This document shows, piece after piece, positions 1 to 7,834 of a DNA stretch of 64,000 nucleotides (position 1 is its first letter; the number at the start of each line of letters is the position of its first letter). Source of the DNA: Synechococcus sp. UW69 (GTDB lineage Bacteria; Cyanobacteriota; Cyanobacteriia; PCC-6307; Cyanobiaceae); NCBI RefSeq assembly GCF_900474185.1, contig NZ_UCNW01000008.1, positions 310,001 to 374,000 of the forward strand. The letters are read 5' to 3'. The notes under the pieces are model-generated. The model was not told where the DNA came from, ran no database searches, and was given only the letters and a program-made list of their open reading frames with translations. The position numbers and the translations under genes are program-made.

Positions 1-102
1 TTTGCTGCAGCTGTAGGGGGTCGGAGAAACGAGCAAGGGGTGAAACGCGGAATGGAGCACGCTGCGGGAAGATTCAGGCGTTGCCCGAATGTCCGAGGCC
101 TG

Positions 103-771
103 ATGCAGCCCCTCAGCCCCGCCTTCATTGACCAACTCCGTTTTAACGAAGCGGGGCTGATTCCAGCTGTGGCCCAGGACTGGCTGGATGGGGCCGTGCT
201 GATGGTGGCCTGGATGAACCGGGACGCGATTGAAGCCACCCTGCGCAGCGGTGAGGTGCATTACTGGAGCCGCTCACGCCAGGAGCTCTGGCACAAAGGG
301 GCCACAAGCGGTCACATCCAGACGATGCGGGAGATCCGCTACGACTGTGATGCCGACGTGCTGCTGGTGACCGTGGAACAGTCTGGAGATGTGGCCTGCC
401 ACACCGGCTCCCGAAGCTGTTTCTACGAAAACAGCGATGCCCGAACGGCCGGTGGAGCCGAGGCTCTAGCGCCGCCAACGGATGCCTGCACCGAACTGTT
501 CCGAGTGATCGAGGGGAGACGAAAGCAGCCGGAGGAAGGCAGCTACACCAACAAGCTGCTGGCGGGTGGAGACAACAGCATCCTCAAAAAAATCGGTGAG
601 GAGAGTGCTGAATTCGTGATGGCCTGCAAAGACGACAACGCCGCCGAAATCGCTGGCGAGGCTGCGGACATCGTCTTCCACATGCAAGTGGCCCTGGCCC
701 ATCACGGCGTGAGCTGGCGGCAGGTGCAGGAAGTGCTGGCAGCGCGCCGCGGCGCCCCGCGCCGCCACTAA
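103..771 (+). CDS. hisIE: Bifunctional phosphoribosyl-AMP cyclohydrolase / phosphoribosyl-ATP pyrophosphatase
   Basis: Catalyses steps 2 and 3 of histidine biosynthesis in the cytoplasm. The N-terminal half has the HisI pattern, with the paired acidic and cysteine metal-binding segment (YDCDADVLLVTVEQ, then DVACHTGSRSCFY). The C-terminal half has the HisE signature (EGSYTNKLL, then KKIGEESAEFVMACK). I chose the ATG at 103 (MQPLSPAF); the frame is open further upstream but that extension lacks HisI character. Its stop overlaps the convergent transpeptidase gene by 4 bp. hisG lies 29 kb away, so histidine genes are scattered here. Family assignment is secure. Confidence 0.95.
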   Translation: MQPLSPAFIDQLRFNEAGLIPAVAQDWLDGAVLMVAWMNRDAIEATLRSGEVHYWSRSRQELWHKGATSGHIQTMREIRYDCDADVLLVTVEQSGDVACHTGSRSCFYENSDARTAGGAEALAPPTDACTELFRVIEGRRKQPEEGSYTNKLLAGGDNSILKKIGEESAEFVMACKDDNAAEIAGEAADIVFHMQVALAHHGVSWRQVQEVLAARRGAPRRH

Positions 772-1424
772 GGCAGACAGGGGCTGTCGCTGCTGATCAC
801 CACGTCATCGCCGAGCTTCACGGTGTCCAACAACACCCCCATGGTGAGCTGTCCGGCATTGATGCACCCTCCCGTCACCGCCTTACCGATCCGGGTCTCG
901 TCGTTGGTGCCGTGAATGGCGAAGCTGTACCAGCGGAAGACGCCGTCGTAGGTGTTGAAACGAAAGGGCTGCTCGGTTGCCGGCACCGGAGCCAGGCTGA
1001 TGTAGCCGATGCCGTACTCACCGGTTTCCCCATCGCCTTTGAAGTCGATGGAGTTCATGTTGCTGAAGAGGGTTTCGCGCAGCTCCTCCTCCGTTTTTCC
1101 GGATTGCTCCACCAGTGAGGGGTCCATCTCGAAGCGGTCGTTGCTGAGGATGGCGTTGACCTGAAACGTTCCGAGCGGTGTGACGCCCTCTTCAAAGGTG
1201 GTGCCTTCACAACCGATGCCATGGCGACCATGGCCAACGGTGAAGCGCAAGGGTCCCTCAGCACGATCCAAAACACCTTCACTGGCTGCTGGATTGCTGC
1301 CGTTCAGCTGGATCCGAATCGGTTCCCGAACCTGAGGGTCCTGCAAGGAGGTGCCGGTGTCAGAGCGGCACCCCACGAGGCTCGCCATCAAGCCTGCCAT
1401 CACGAAAGAACGGAGCAGGTCCAC
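768..1424 (-). CDS. L,D-transpeptidase (YkuD-like) lipoprotein
   Basis: Predicted peptidoglycan cross-linking or cell-wall remodelling enzyme. The first 20 residues form a hydrophobic segment ending in a lipobox-like LVGC, so it is probably a lipoprotein. Near residues 170-190 the segment HGTNDETRIGKAVTGGCINAG matches the YkuD catalytic pattern (HG...G....S/GGCI), with the Cys as nucleophile. Length (218 aa) suits a single-domain member. It is convergent with hisIE. The family is clear; its exact role in this envelope is inferred. Confidence 0.82.
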   Translation of the reverse strand: MDLLRSFVMAGLMASLVGCRSDTGTSLQDPQVREPIRIQLNGSNPAASEGVLDRAEGPLRFTVGHGRHGIGCEGTTFEEGVTPLGTFQVNAILSNDRFEMDPSLVEQSGKTEEELRETLFSNMNSIDFKGDGETGEYGIGYISLAPVPATEQPFRFNTYDGVFRWYSFAIHGTNDETRIGKAVTGGCINAGQLTMGVLLDTVKLGDDVVISSDSPCLP

Positions 1425-1470
1425 ACATCGATCACGACTGAAGGCAGCATGCCGCGCCCGGATGGCGACG

Positions 1471-2136
1471 TCACTCCAGTGATTCAGATTCGGCCGGTTG
1501 GATGGACTGTCGAATCGTCGAACCGAATCGGGAGGGCTGCTGCATCACCCAGTCCAGCGTGAGGCGATCACGCTCCGATGGCACCAACACTGGACGTTCG
1601 CCTTGGCTGATCGCCAGGACATCGGTGGGCACCGAACTGTGGCCCCAGAGCCCGAAGGCATGGCCAAGTTCGTGCAAGGCCGTGGCCTGCAGTGCTTCAG
1701 CCCGCAAGCCGGGGGAAACCATCACCTTCACTTGAGGTTCAAGCCTTCGGCGGCCACTGCGCTGAGCATCCACAACCTGAAGTTGTGTGCGTCCGTTGCT
1801 GGCCCGCCACACCCCTGCCACCTGGCGACGGGCCGGACGCTGCCGATGAATCAGCACATTGGCCTTTTTCGGACTGTCCACCAGCGTGAGTGGAACCAAT
1901 GCACCCCAGGTGGTCAGCGCCGAGGACACCCCATCCAGCCAGCGTTGATCCCAACGGTTGGCCGGTGTGGCAGCTGCGGGCTGAACCCATATGCACCAGT
2001 GCTTCAACACCGGAGGCCCCAAGGAGGTGGTTGCAATGGAGGAGGCATAGCCTGGACGCTGGCCTGGAGCCTGACGTTCCAGGGCAACCTGCAGCGTTCG
2101 AACCTGTTGTTGCGGCGGGCAGAGGTCGGGTTGCAT
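1471..2136 (-). CDS. Predicted zinc metalloprotease (metzincin-like)
   Basis: 221-residue protein whose C-terminal half contains HELGHAFGLWGH, the HExxHxxGxxH zinc-binding signature of metzincin/matrixin-type peptidases, with Glu as general base. The N-terminal half is basic and rich in Arg and Gln, with no strong signal peptide from this start. It overlaps the upstream membrane-protein gene by one base (TGATG-type junction), so the two are probably cotranscribed and translationally coupled. The substrate cannot be told from sequence. Confidence 0.72.
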   Translation of the reverse strand: MQPDLCPPQQQVRTLQVALERQAPGQRPGYASSIATTSLGPPVLKHWCIWVQPAAATPANRWDQRWLDGVSSALTTWGALVPLTLVDSPKKANVLIHRQRPARRQVAGVWRASNGRTQLQVVDAQRSGRRRLEPQVKVMVSPGLRAEALQATALHELGHAFGLWGHSSVPTDVLAISQGERPVLVPSERDRLTLDWVMQQPSRFGSTIRQSIQPAESESLE

Positions 2137-2663
2137 CAGGCGGCGGGCAGACCGACTCCACGGGCCATCAACGTCGCCATCAGGGGGATGCTGGCGAAAC
2201 CGACAAGTTCAATGTTGATGATCCAGGCCAGACGACCCGCCAGGGCCTCGCTCACCTTTGGCAGTTCACCTTTGCGGAGGGGAATCGCCCAAAGGATGTA
2301 GGTGATCGTGGGGTAGAGCGACAGCCCACCGACGGAGAGGTACAGGCCCACCTTCCACCAGAAGAGAGGGTTCTGTGTGTAGAACTCGGCACCTTGGCCG
2401 AAGTGGATCACCCGCAGGATGCCACTCACCAACAGAGCCAGGGCAGCAATGCCGTAAACGATGTCGGTGATCACCATCGCCGTCGCTTCCTGGCGATTCG
2501 GATTGGCTTTGATCAGCTTCCGCTCCAGCACCAGGGCACCGAAACAGAGCATGAAACTGAGGTAGTGAACGTAGGCAACGCCAGCGTTTTTGGCGATGTC
2601 GGACGTGAGAGCGACGGCCAGGGGCATTGGCGTAGCAACAGAAGGTGCGGCGACCTTAGCCAC
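2136..2663 (-). CDS. DUF2214-like integral membrane protein
   Basis: 175-residue hydrophobic protein with about four membrane segments (near residues 25-45, 68-85, 100-125 and 145-168). The pattern HYLSFMLCFGALVLE followed by a GILRVIHFGQG segment resembles cyanobacterial DUF2214 proteins, whose function is unknown. It is first in a two-gene unit with the metalloprotease. The 140-bp AT-rich gap before it is shared with the divergent sigma factor gene and probably holds both promoters. Confidence 0.7.
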   Translation of the reverse strand: MAKVAAPSVATPMPLAVALTSDIAKNAGVAYVHYLSFMLCFGALVLERKLIKANPNRQEATAMVITDIVYGIAALALLVSGILRVIHFGQGAEFYTQNPLFWWKVGLYLSVGGLSLYPTITYILWAIPLRKGELPKVSEALAGRLAWIINIELVGFASIPLMATLMARGVGLPAA

Positions 2664-2804
2664 CCAATTGAATTAACAATGAAAGATTCACTTCATCAAC
2701 AGGAAGAAAGAGTGTAATAACGCAAAAAGTGTTAATTCGGGAGTCTTTATTATGACCGCCAGAAAAAAACACTTTGGTTCTAGGTTCAATTCAGCCGTAT
2801 CGTC

Positions 2805-3734
2805 ATGATGACGAGTTCTCTGAGTGCTTTTCTCGGCGAAATTGGTCGCCATCAGCTGCTCACCCCAGAGCAAGAACTGATGATGGGGAGGAAGGTTCAA
2901 GCGATGGTTGCCATCACCGAACGCTGTCATCTTGCTGGCGGGAATGGCCCAGCATGTGAGTACAGCGATAAAGAAAAAGGAGTGATTCGCCGTGGAGAAC
3001 GGGCCAAGAATCAGATGATCACCTCAAACCTTCGCCTGGTTGTCAATCTGGCGAAGCGCTATCAGGGCAAAGGCTTGGATCTTCTTGATCTCATTCAGGA
3101 GGGAACACTCGGGCTGACCCGTGCTGTGGAGAAATACGACCCCACCCGCGGCCATCGTTTTTCGACCTATGCCTATTGGTGGATCCGTCAGGGCCTGAAC
3201 AGGGCGCTCTCCACCCAAAGCCGCACAATTCGCATTCCCGTGAATGTGAACGAAAAGCTCACCAAGCTGCGGGCGGCCAAGGCGCGCTTGATGCAGAGGA
3301 ATGGCCTGAGCCCTACCGGGGAACAATTGGCGGAGTTCATGGAGATCCCCATCGCTGAAGTGGAAGACCTCTTGGCCTGTGAACTTCGCAGCGTCACCGT
3401 CAGCCTGCAGGGGGTTGTGAAATCGAAATCCGATCCCTCAGAGCTGGTGGACGTGCTGCCCAGCGAGGAGCTGCCTCCGATGGAACGGGCCGAAATCGCT
3501 GAGCGCACAGCCTCGGTTTGGTCGTTGCTGGCCAAAGCCAATCTCACCCCGAAAGAGCACACCGTCGTGACCTTGCGCTTCGGGCTGGATGGCACCAACG
3601 AATGGCGCACCCTTGCAGAAGTGGCTCGCCACATGAACTGTTCACGGGAATATTGCCGTCAGGTGGTGCAGCGGGCCCTGCGCAAACTGCGCAAGACCGG
3701 AATTCAGAACGGACTCGTGGAATCCACACTCTGA
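2805..3734 (+). CDS. Group 2 sigma-70 family RNA polymerase sigma factor
   Basis: 309-residue non-essential-type sigma factor. It has region 1.2 (residues ~5-40), region 2 with NLRLVVNLAKRYQGKGLDLLDLIQEG and the -10 recognition helix YAYWWIRQ, region 3, and region 4 with the helix-turn-helix near TLAEVARHMNCSREYCRQ. It lacks the long acidic region 1.1 and spacer of a primary SigA, so it belongs to the cyanobacterial group 2 set (SigB/C/D/E-like). Such factors redirect transcription under light, nutrient or stress changes. Two adjacent ATGs (2805, 2808) are possible starts. The exact paralogue cannot be named. Confidence 0.9.
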   Translation: MMTSSLSAFLGEIGRHQLLTPEQELMMGRKVQAMVAITERCHLAGGNGPACEYSDKEKGVIRRGERAKNQMITSNLRLVVNLAKRYQGKGLDLLDLIQEGTLGLTRAVEKYDPTRGHRFSTYAYWWIRQGLNRALSTQSRTIRIPVNVNEKLTKLRAAKARLMQRNGLSPTGEQLAEFMEIPIAEVEDLLACELRSVTVSLQGVVKSKSDPSELVDVLPSEELPPMERAEIAERTASVWSLLAKANLTPKEHTVVTLRFGLDGTNEWRTLAEVARHMNCSREYCRQVVQRALRKLRKTGIQNGLVESTL

Positions 3735-3802
3735 ACATCGGCTCACACAGCTAGCGCTTTGCAGCTGATGTGGTGAGAGTGAAGCAATCTGGCTCCCTCC
3801 GC

Positions 3803-4168
3803 ATGACCAACCATGCAGCTCGAACCACCGTTGAAGCCGACGTGCTTGAACGGGAAGTCATCGACGAGAGCCTGCTGCGCCGGCTATTGCAGCGGGCTGG
3901 CAGGGGTCTTGCCGCCCCTGCCCTGGAAGCTCTGGAGTTGATGCTTGACCCAGAGACTCCCTCAGCAGCGCGACTGACGATGCTCGCAGCCCTGAGTTAT
4001 CTGTTGATGCCAGCTGATCTCATTCCCGACCTGCTGCCTGTGGCAGGTTTCAGTGATGATTTGGTCGCGCTCTCAGCAATGGTGGGACTTTGGAGCAATC
4101 ACGTCACCCCGTCGATCCGCATGCGAGCTCGCCGCAAACTGGATCGATGGTTTCCCCTTGCGCACTGA
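3803..4168 (+). CDS. DUF1232 (YkvA-like) membrane-associated protein
   Basis: About 121 residues. The central segment LSYLLMPADLIPDLLPVAGF is the DUF1232 hallmark, the PxDLIPDxxPxxGxxDD motif with two following acidic residues. Function is unknown; family members are small membrane-anchored proteins. I prefer the ATG at 3803 (MTNHAARTT) to a GTG 33 bp upstream. It lies 69 bp after the sigma gene and is followed by a short tandem repeat and a hypothetical gene on the same strand. Confidence 0.7.
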   Translation: MTNHAARTTVEADVLEREVIDESLLRRLLQRAGRGLAAPALEALELMLDPETPSAARLTMLAALSYLLMPADLIPDLLPVAGFSDDLVALSAMVGLWSNHVTPSIRMRARRKLDRWFPLAH

Positions 4169-4204
4169 ATCGCTGAACTGAATCGCTGAACTGAGTTGCT
4201 GATT
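4166..4204. repeat. Three 13-bp tandem repeats
   Basis: Two identical TGAATCGCTGAAC units are followed by a diverged third unit (TGAGTTGCTGATT). They span the stop codon of the DUF1232 gene and run to the start of the next gene, and may affect the translational link between them. Confidence 0.7.
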
Positions 4205-4205
4205 G

Positions 4206-4526
4206 ATGACTGGCTGGACCCCTGAATTTGAAGCGGATCTCACCCTGCTGCTGAAGGATTGGTTGAAACACCAGGGGCGTTCGCAGGCCGACCTGCGGCG
4301 AAACCTGCGCGCCGTGTCGACCCGAATGCCCGCACTGCTGGAGGTGCTGGAACGAGAACACAAACTGCGCGGACTGTCCGGACTGGCTGATCGGCTCTGC
4401 AGCGTCGAAGCCGAATGGCATGGCCAGCCATCAGCAGACAACAACGGCGTCGCAGCAGCAGAGGTGGATCCTTTCGGTCAACTTGATCTGCTTTTGCAGG
4501 AAATTCGAGACGACTGCTCCGATTAA
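4206..4526 (+). CDS. Conserved-looking hypothetical protein, helical
   Basis: 106-residue soluble protein with no signal peptide or membrane segment. The N-terminal two thirds look all-alpha (DLTLLLKDWLKHQGRSQADLRRNL, then ALLEVLEREHKLRGLSGLAD); the C-terminus is acidic. I do not recognise the family. I chose the ATG at 4206 over the TTG just before it. It follows DUF1232 closely and precedes a secreted protein gene, all on one strand, so they may be cotranscribed. Confidence 0.6.
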   Translation: MTGWTPEFEADLTLLLKDWLKHQGRSQADLRRNLRAVSTRMPALLEVLEREHKLRGLSGLADRLCSVEAEWHGQPSADNNGVAAAEVDPFGQLDLLLQEIRDDCSD

Positions 4527-4566
4527 GGGACATCACGGGCAAAGTGGTGGCTCAGACATCGCTCCG

Positions 4567-4812
4567 ATGACGCCTACACAACTCCTTAGTGCCTCCTTCT
4601 GTTTGACCATGTCGGTATGCGGCGCTTCGTCTGCCCTGGCCCAGACAGAAGGCTGGCTGAGGGGACCTGGCAGCGCAACAGGCAAAGACAGCAAGATCGA
4701 GGCCACGAATTGCGTCACTGCAGAAGACGGCTCGATGACCTGTGACACCAAAGTAGTTAACCCGGCCAGCAACACCAAAGCACGGCCCTACTACAACCCC
4801 TTCAACGACTGA
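4567..4812 (+). CDS. Small secreted hypothetical protein
   Basis: 81 residues with a clear signal peptide (hydrophobic LLSASFCLTMSVCGASSALA, predicted cleavage after ALA). The mature part is about 55 residues, polar, with two cysteines (NCVTAEDGSMTCDT) that may form a disulphide. It probably sits in the periplasm. The open frame extends upstream, but only this ATG gives a proper signal sequence. PsiE-like protein follows 5 bp downstream, so the two are likely cotranscribed. Function unknown. Confidence 0.6.
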   Translation: MTPTQLLSASFCLTMSVCGASSALAQTEGWLRGPGSATGKDSKIEATNCVTAEDGSMTCDTKVVNPASNTKARPYYNPFND

Positions 4813-4817
4813 GACCC

Positions 4818-5309
4818 GTGAGCGGACCCACCCGATCGAAGAGAACGTTTCTTGGTTTTGTTGATGCTGGTGAGCGCGAGGTCGCCCGACTTCTGACCCT
4901 GATCACTTCTGTTGTGATCGCTGCAGCGATCATCCAACTGATGATTTCTCTGGGCTCCAAACTGCTGACTGGATCAGCGGCGACGTGGTTAGGCGACGAT
5001 CTCATCAAGATCCTCGGCGATCTGCTCACCGTTTTGATCGCCCTGGAGGTGCTGCAAAACATCACCAGTTACCTACGCCGCCATGTGGTGCAGATCGAAC
5101 TGGTCCTGGTGACTGCTCTCACCGCAGTGGCCAGGAAAGTGATCGTGCTGCCTTCAGGTGCTGAAAATAAACCCCAACTTTTGGTTGGTCTAGGTATCGC
5201 TGTCGTCTCTCTCTCCGCCGCTTACTGGTTGGTCAAACGTGCCAATGCAACTCCCACGAAGACACGGCTTGGGCGTGGGTCTGCCAGCAAACTTGAACAC
5301 CAAGACTGA
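4818..5309 (+). CDS. PsiE-like (phosphate-starvation-inducible E family) membrane protein
   Basis: 163 residues with four predicted membrane helices (near 25-50, 65-85, 92-112 and 123-140). The pattern ITSVVIAAAIIQLMISL, then LGDLLTVLIALEVLQNI and an HVVQIELVLVTALTAVARKVIVL stretch, resembles PsiE/DUF2371-type proteins. The molecular role of this family is not established. The start is GTG. A repeat-rich non-coding stretch follows immediately. Confidence 0.68.
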   Translation: MSGPTRSKRTFLGFVDAGEREVARLLTLITSVVIAAAIIQLMISLGSKLLTGSAATWLGDDLIKILGDLLTVLIALEVLQNITSYLRRHVVQIELVLVTALTAVARKVIVLPSGAENKPQLLVGLGIAVVSLSAAYWLVKRANATPTKTRLGRGSASKLEHQD

Positions 5310-5314
5310 GGGCT

Positions 5315-5765
5315 GTCGGCCAAAGAGGAAGGCCGCCCCTCCCGCTGGAAAGACGGCCTAACTCGCTCGTTTGCGCATTGCAATCGACCTCATATTCAGT
5401 GTCTGATGCCTTGGGAAATCTCCTCCAGCAATGGAACTGAGACAGGAAAGGTCGAAGCGTCTGGCTCAAGGCACCCTGGGGCCATGGGGTCCAGGTGTGA
5501 AGCAACTCTCCTGCGGGGCACCTCCGAACGATGCAGAGGAGAGTCGACTGGCTTGACGCTCTTCATTGTCGCGCCAGACGAATTGCTTCCGAATGGGTGG
5601 AAACTGTTGGAGCAGGGGCCAGAAAGTCAGTCTGCTTCTGCGATTTGCTCAGGTGGAGTGTCGGCCGTCATGGGCTCCTCCGATCTCGATACACACACTC
5701 TCGTCAGCGATAACGGCAACGGCAATCAGCTGTCGTGCTCATTGCCTTTTAGGGCCGGAACACCC
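5315..5765. repeat. Dispersed ~450-480 bp repeat, copy A
   Basis: Resembles 63135-63620. The first ~70 bp (AAAGAGGAAGGCCGCCC...GACGGCCTAACTCG, able to form a GGCCG/CGGCC hairpin) and the last ~150 bp (around GGTGGAGTGTCGGCCGTCAT and GGCAATCAGCTGTCGTGCTC) are strongly conserved; the middle has diverged. No convincing protein-coding gene longer than 60 residues fits here. The only conserved translated unit I see is a 14-codon ORF on the minus strand. Confidence 0.7.
5627..5671 (-). CDS. Dwarf ORF (14 codons) with strong Shine-Dalgarno, copy A
   Basis: Encodes MTADTPPEQIAEAD. A GGAGGAG sequence lies 3 bases before the ATG. The copy at 63485-63529 keeps the same ribosome site, start, length and stop (MTADTPPQQNAEVA). 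Conservation of the start region could mark a real micropeptide, a leader, or simply an RNA element. No upstream gene continues into it. Confidence 0.3.
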   Translation of the reverse strand: MTADTPPEQIAEAD

Positions 5766-5794
5766 CATCCTGGGAATGGCGTGCCTGAACAGAC

Positions 5795-6316
5795 TTAAGG
5801 GGCATCCCAGTGCAGGGCCAGCCAGAGCGTTCCAGGATCAGGGTCCGTGCGCTCGACCCGGTGGCGTTGATGGGGCGGAAGTGAAAGATGATCTCCAGGG
5901 CTGAGATCCACAATCCGATCGGGGTTCTCCAGCGCAACACAGGCGCTACCCCGCAGGACAAGCACCCATTCGTGTTCGGACTGATCCATCCATTCGTCGC
6001 TGGGGGATCGGTAGTCATTCGATGCGATCAGCATCAATCTCCAAGTCTCGGCGGACGCCAGCACCCGCATTGATTCCTCCCCGGGAGGTGGGCAAGGGGT
6101 CACCAGCAGATTGGCGTCCCCCCCCTGCCCATGGTCACGCTCTCCCCAGCGTCGACCAATGTCGAATCCCCAGGATTGGGCGAGCTGCACAACCTGATTG
6201 TGGTCAGCACAGTCCGCCAGCTTTTGACGACTGCTGGAGTCCTGCTGCACACGCTCCGCAAGGGACTGAAGTTGGGAGATCTTGCTGAGGAAACGGATCA
6301 GATCCTGTTCCGCCAT
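5795..6316 (-). CDS. Nif11-like domain fused to a cupin domain
   Basis: About 173 residues from the ATG at 6316. Residues 1-60 (MAEQDLIRFLSKISQ..., ending at FDIGRRWGE) match the Nif11 helical domain, best known as the leader of lanthipeptide and other peptide precursors. The remainder is a small single-domain cupin: SEHEWVLVLRGSACV carries the conserved His and Glu, and LSPGDHLSLPPHQRHRV is the second cupin motif with PGD and two His. It is therefore a predicted metal- or ligand-binding protein carrying a Nif11 module, not a precursor peptide. No modification enzyme is nearby. Role unknown. Confidence 0.68.
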   Translation of the reverse strand: MAEQDLIRFLSKISQLQSLAERVQQDSSSRQKLADCADHNQVVQLAQSWGFDIGRRWGERDHGQGGDANLLVTPCPPPGEESMRVLASAETWRLMLIASNDYRSPSDEWMDQSEHEWVLVLRGSACVALENPDRIVDLSPGDHLSLPPHQRHRVERTDPDPGTLWLALHWDAP

Positions 6317-6405
6317 GGAGGGACCACACAGCTTCAATAGTGATCCTGACAACAGACCAATTCAGGGATGGGCGCAAAAGTCAGAAGATCCTGACGATCT
6401 ATTTC

Positions 6406-6639
6406 ATGCCTTCTGCAACCAAGGCTCTCACCATCAGCGATCTGGAAGCAGGCTTCTCCACCTACTGCTTGGCCCTGAGACGCCTTGTCGCGGATGGACG
6501 CGACCTAGACGCCATTCGCCGGACTGTCTGCTGGGATTACCTGCAAAGACTGCACAGCTCCCTTCCTCAGGATTACCGCTCTCCAGACGAACTGATTCAG
6601 CGGTACCAAAGGGAGGCATCACCTGCTCAAGCAGACTGA
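6406..6639 (+). CDS. Small conserved hypothetical protein (paralogue of 31394-31621)
   Basis: 77 residues from the ATG at 6406. It shares the pattern T-I-x-x-LEAG-x5-C-x-ALRRL, then I-x-RTVCW-x2-L-x2-L-x3-LP-x2-Y-x-SP with a second small protein in this window, about 45% identical by eye. No signal or membrane segment; likely a small helical cytosolic protein. Function unknown. It ends 19 bp before the cytochrome gene on the same strand. Confidence 0.65.
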   Translation: MPSATKALTISDLEAGFSTYCLALRRLVADGRDLDAIRRTVCWDYLQRLHSSLPQDYRSPDELIQRYQREASPAQAD

Positions 6640-6658
6640 TCGAAGCCACAACATCCCT

Positions 6659-7015
6659 GTGCTGAGCCATGTCCTGCGCTACTGCATTGGTGCATGTCTG
6701 CTGCTGCTGCTGAGCCTCGGAACAGCTGAAGCCACTGCCGCTGCCGTTCCAGATGCCCAGCAAGGAGCGGTGTTGTTCGAACAGCACTGCGCGGGATGCC
6801 ACATCAACGGCGGCAACATCATTCGCCGTGGAAAAAACCTGAAGCTGAAGACCCTCGAGCGTGATCACATCGCAACGGTGGACGCCATCGCAGCCATCGC
6901 CCGTGAAGGGCGAGGCCAGATGAGCGGTTACGCAGACGTTCTCGGGACGGATGGTGATCAGCTTGTGGCGGAATGGATCCTGATGCAGGCTCAGAACGCC
7001 TGGACCCAGGGATAA
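6659..7015 (+). CDS. c-type cytochrome, cytochrome c6-like
   Basis: 118 residues with a signal peptide (LLLLLSLGTAEATA) targeting the lumen or periplasm. The haem-binding site CAGCH is at residues 44-48, and the distal ligand is likely Met in GRGQMSGY. The C-terminal helix (VAEWILMQAQNAW) is typical of cytochrome c6. The CHINGGN segment also fits the c6 family, which carries electrons from cytochrome b6f to photosystem I or an oxidase. The GTG start is the only one that keeps the signal peptide. It could be the main petJ or a c6B/c6C paralogue. Confidence 0.8.
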   Translation: MLSHVLRYCIGACLLLLLSLGTAEATAAAVPDAQQGAVLFEQHCAGCHINGGNIIRRGKNLKLKTLERDHIATVDAIAAIAREGRGQMSGYADVLGTDGDQLVAEWILMQAQNAWTQG

Positions 7016-7260
7016 ACCTCGAGAGCCGTCCAGATTCCCTGCTTCCAATAAATGTCGTCCTCAACGAGCTTGCGCACGACGGAGATGTCGTCTGCCTCGA
7101 AGATTCCGAAAACGTGGGTGCTTCCTTCAGTGGGCCCAAGAGTGACAAGCATTCCCTGCTTTTTAAGATCCTGAAGACGAGCAAGGTGTTCATCTCGATA
7201 GGGAGCACGCTTCACAAGAGCATCCGTGCAGTAAGTGCCCCACAAGACGAAACGTGCCAT
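6991..7260 (-). CDS. YciI-like protein
   Basis: 89 residues from the ATG at 7260 (MARFVLWGTYC). The short alpha/beta barrel pattern, with RDEHLARLQDLKKQG and then a FEADD...LVEDDIYWKQG region, fits YciI/muconolactone-isomerase-like dimeric ferredoxin folds. Catalytic role unknown in most members. The open frame upstream of the ATG looks non-coding. It overlaps the convergent cytochrome gene tail by 25 bp. Confidence 0.72.
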   Translation of the reverse strand: MARFVLWGTYCTDALVKRAPYRDEHLARLQDLKKQGMLVTLGPTEGSTHVFGIFEADDISVVRKLVEDDIYWKQGIWTALEVYPWVQAF

Positions 7261-7357
7261 AGCAAAAGATGAAATACCGAAGAACTTTTCAGTAAAAAGG
7301 ATGGCATAGCGGATTGACCAAACGCTATGTTGTGAAGGTTGATTTCTCACGAAAGCG

Positions 7358-7729
7358 ATGCTCACTGGGAGCGACCTTCTCAATAAAGTCAAAGACCTGG
7401 GTGATGTCAGCAAGTCTGATCTGGTTCGTGCCTGTGGCTATGTGTCCCATAAAAAGGATGGTGGCGAACGTCTGAATTTCACAGCTTTCTACGAAGCCCT
7501 CTTGGACGCCAAAGGCGTCAGTCTTGGTACCGGCGGTGTTGGCGGTGTCGGCAAAGGTGGCCGCAAGCTCAGCTATGTGGCCACAGTGCAAGGCAACGGC
7601 AACTTGCTGATCGGCAAGGCGTATACGGCTCTTCTTGACCTCACGCCTGGAGATGAATTTGAAATCAAACTAGGCCGCAAGCAAATTCGTTTGACGCCTG
7701 TTGGTGAAAGCGACGAAGACGAAGAGTGA
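7358..7729 (+). CDS. cyAbrB-type transcriptional regulator
   Basis: 123 residues. The N-terminal part (DLLNKVKDLGDVSKSDLVRACGY) and the C-terminal swapped-hairpin AbrB domain (IGKAYTALLDLTPGDEFEIKLGRKQIRL) are typical of cyanobacterial cyAbrB proteins. These abundant DNA-binding proteins modulate carbon, nitrogen and stress genes. It ends in an acidic tail (SDEDEE), and a strong terminator follows, so it is probably monocistronic. The upstream gap is about 95 bp. Confidence 0.85.
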   Translation: MLTGSDLLNKVKDLGDVSKSDLVRACGYVSHKKDGGERLNFTAFYEALLDAKGVSLGTGGVGGVGKGGRKLSYVATVQGNGNLLIGKAYTALLDLTPGDEFEIKLGRKQIRLTPVGESDEDEE

Positions 7730-7783
7730 TGCAGCCACAGGTGCTGAGAGCACAAGTGTTCTCTCTCTGGTCGAGACCTTTTC

Positions 7784-7809
7784 AACCCCGACCATCGTCG
7801 GGGTTTTTT
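7784..7809 (+). terminator. Rho-independent terminator of cyAbrB gene
   Basis: ACCCCGA/TCGGGGT-type stem with a short loop, followed directly by six T residues. Confidence 0.85.
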
Positions 7810-7834
7810 CATGCCATCAGCGTGATGGAGGCCA

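Noticed and set aside
5406-5798. A 130-codon plus-strand ORF in repeat copy A, with a related frame in copy B
   Set aside because: The similarity follows the DNA conservation of the repeat ends; the middle parts do not align as protein, and no ribosome site is seen.
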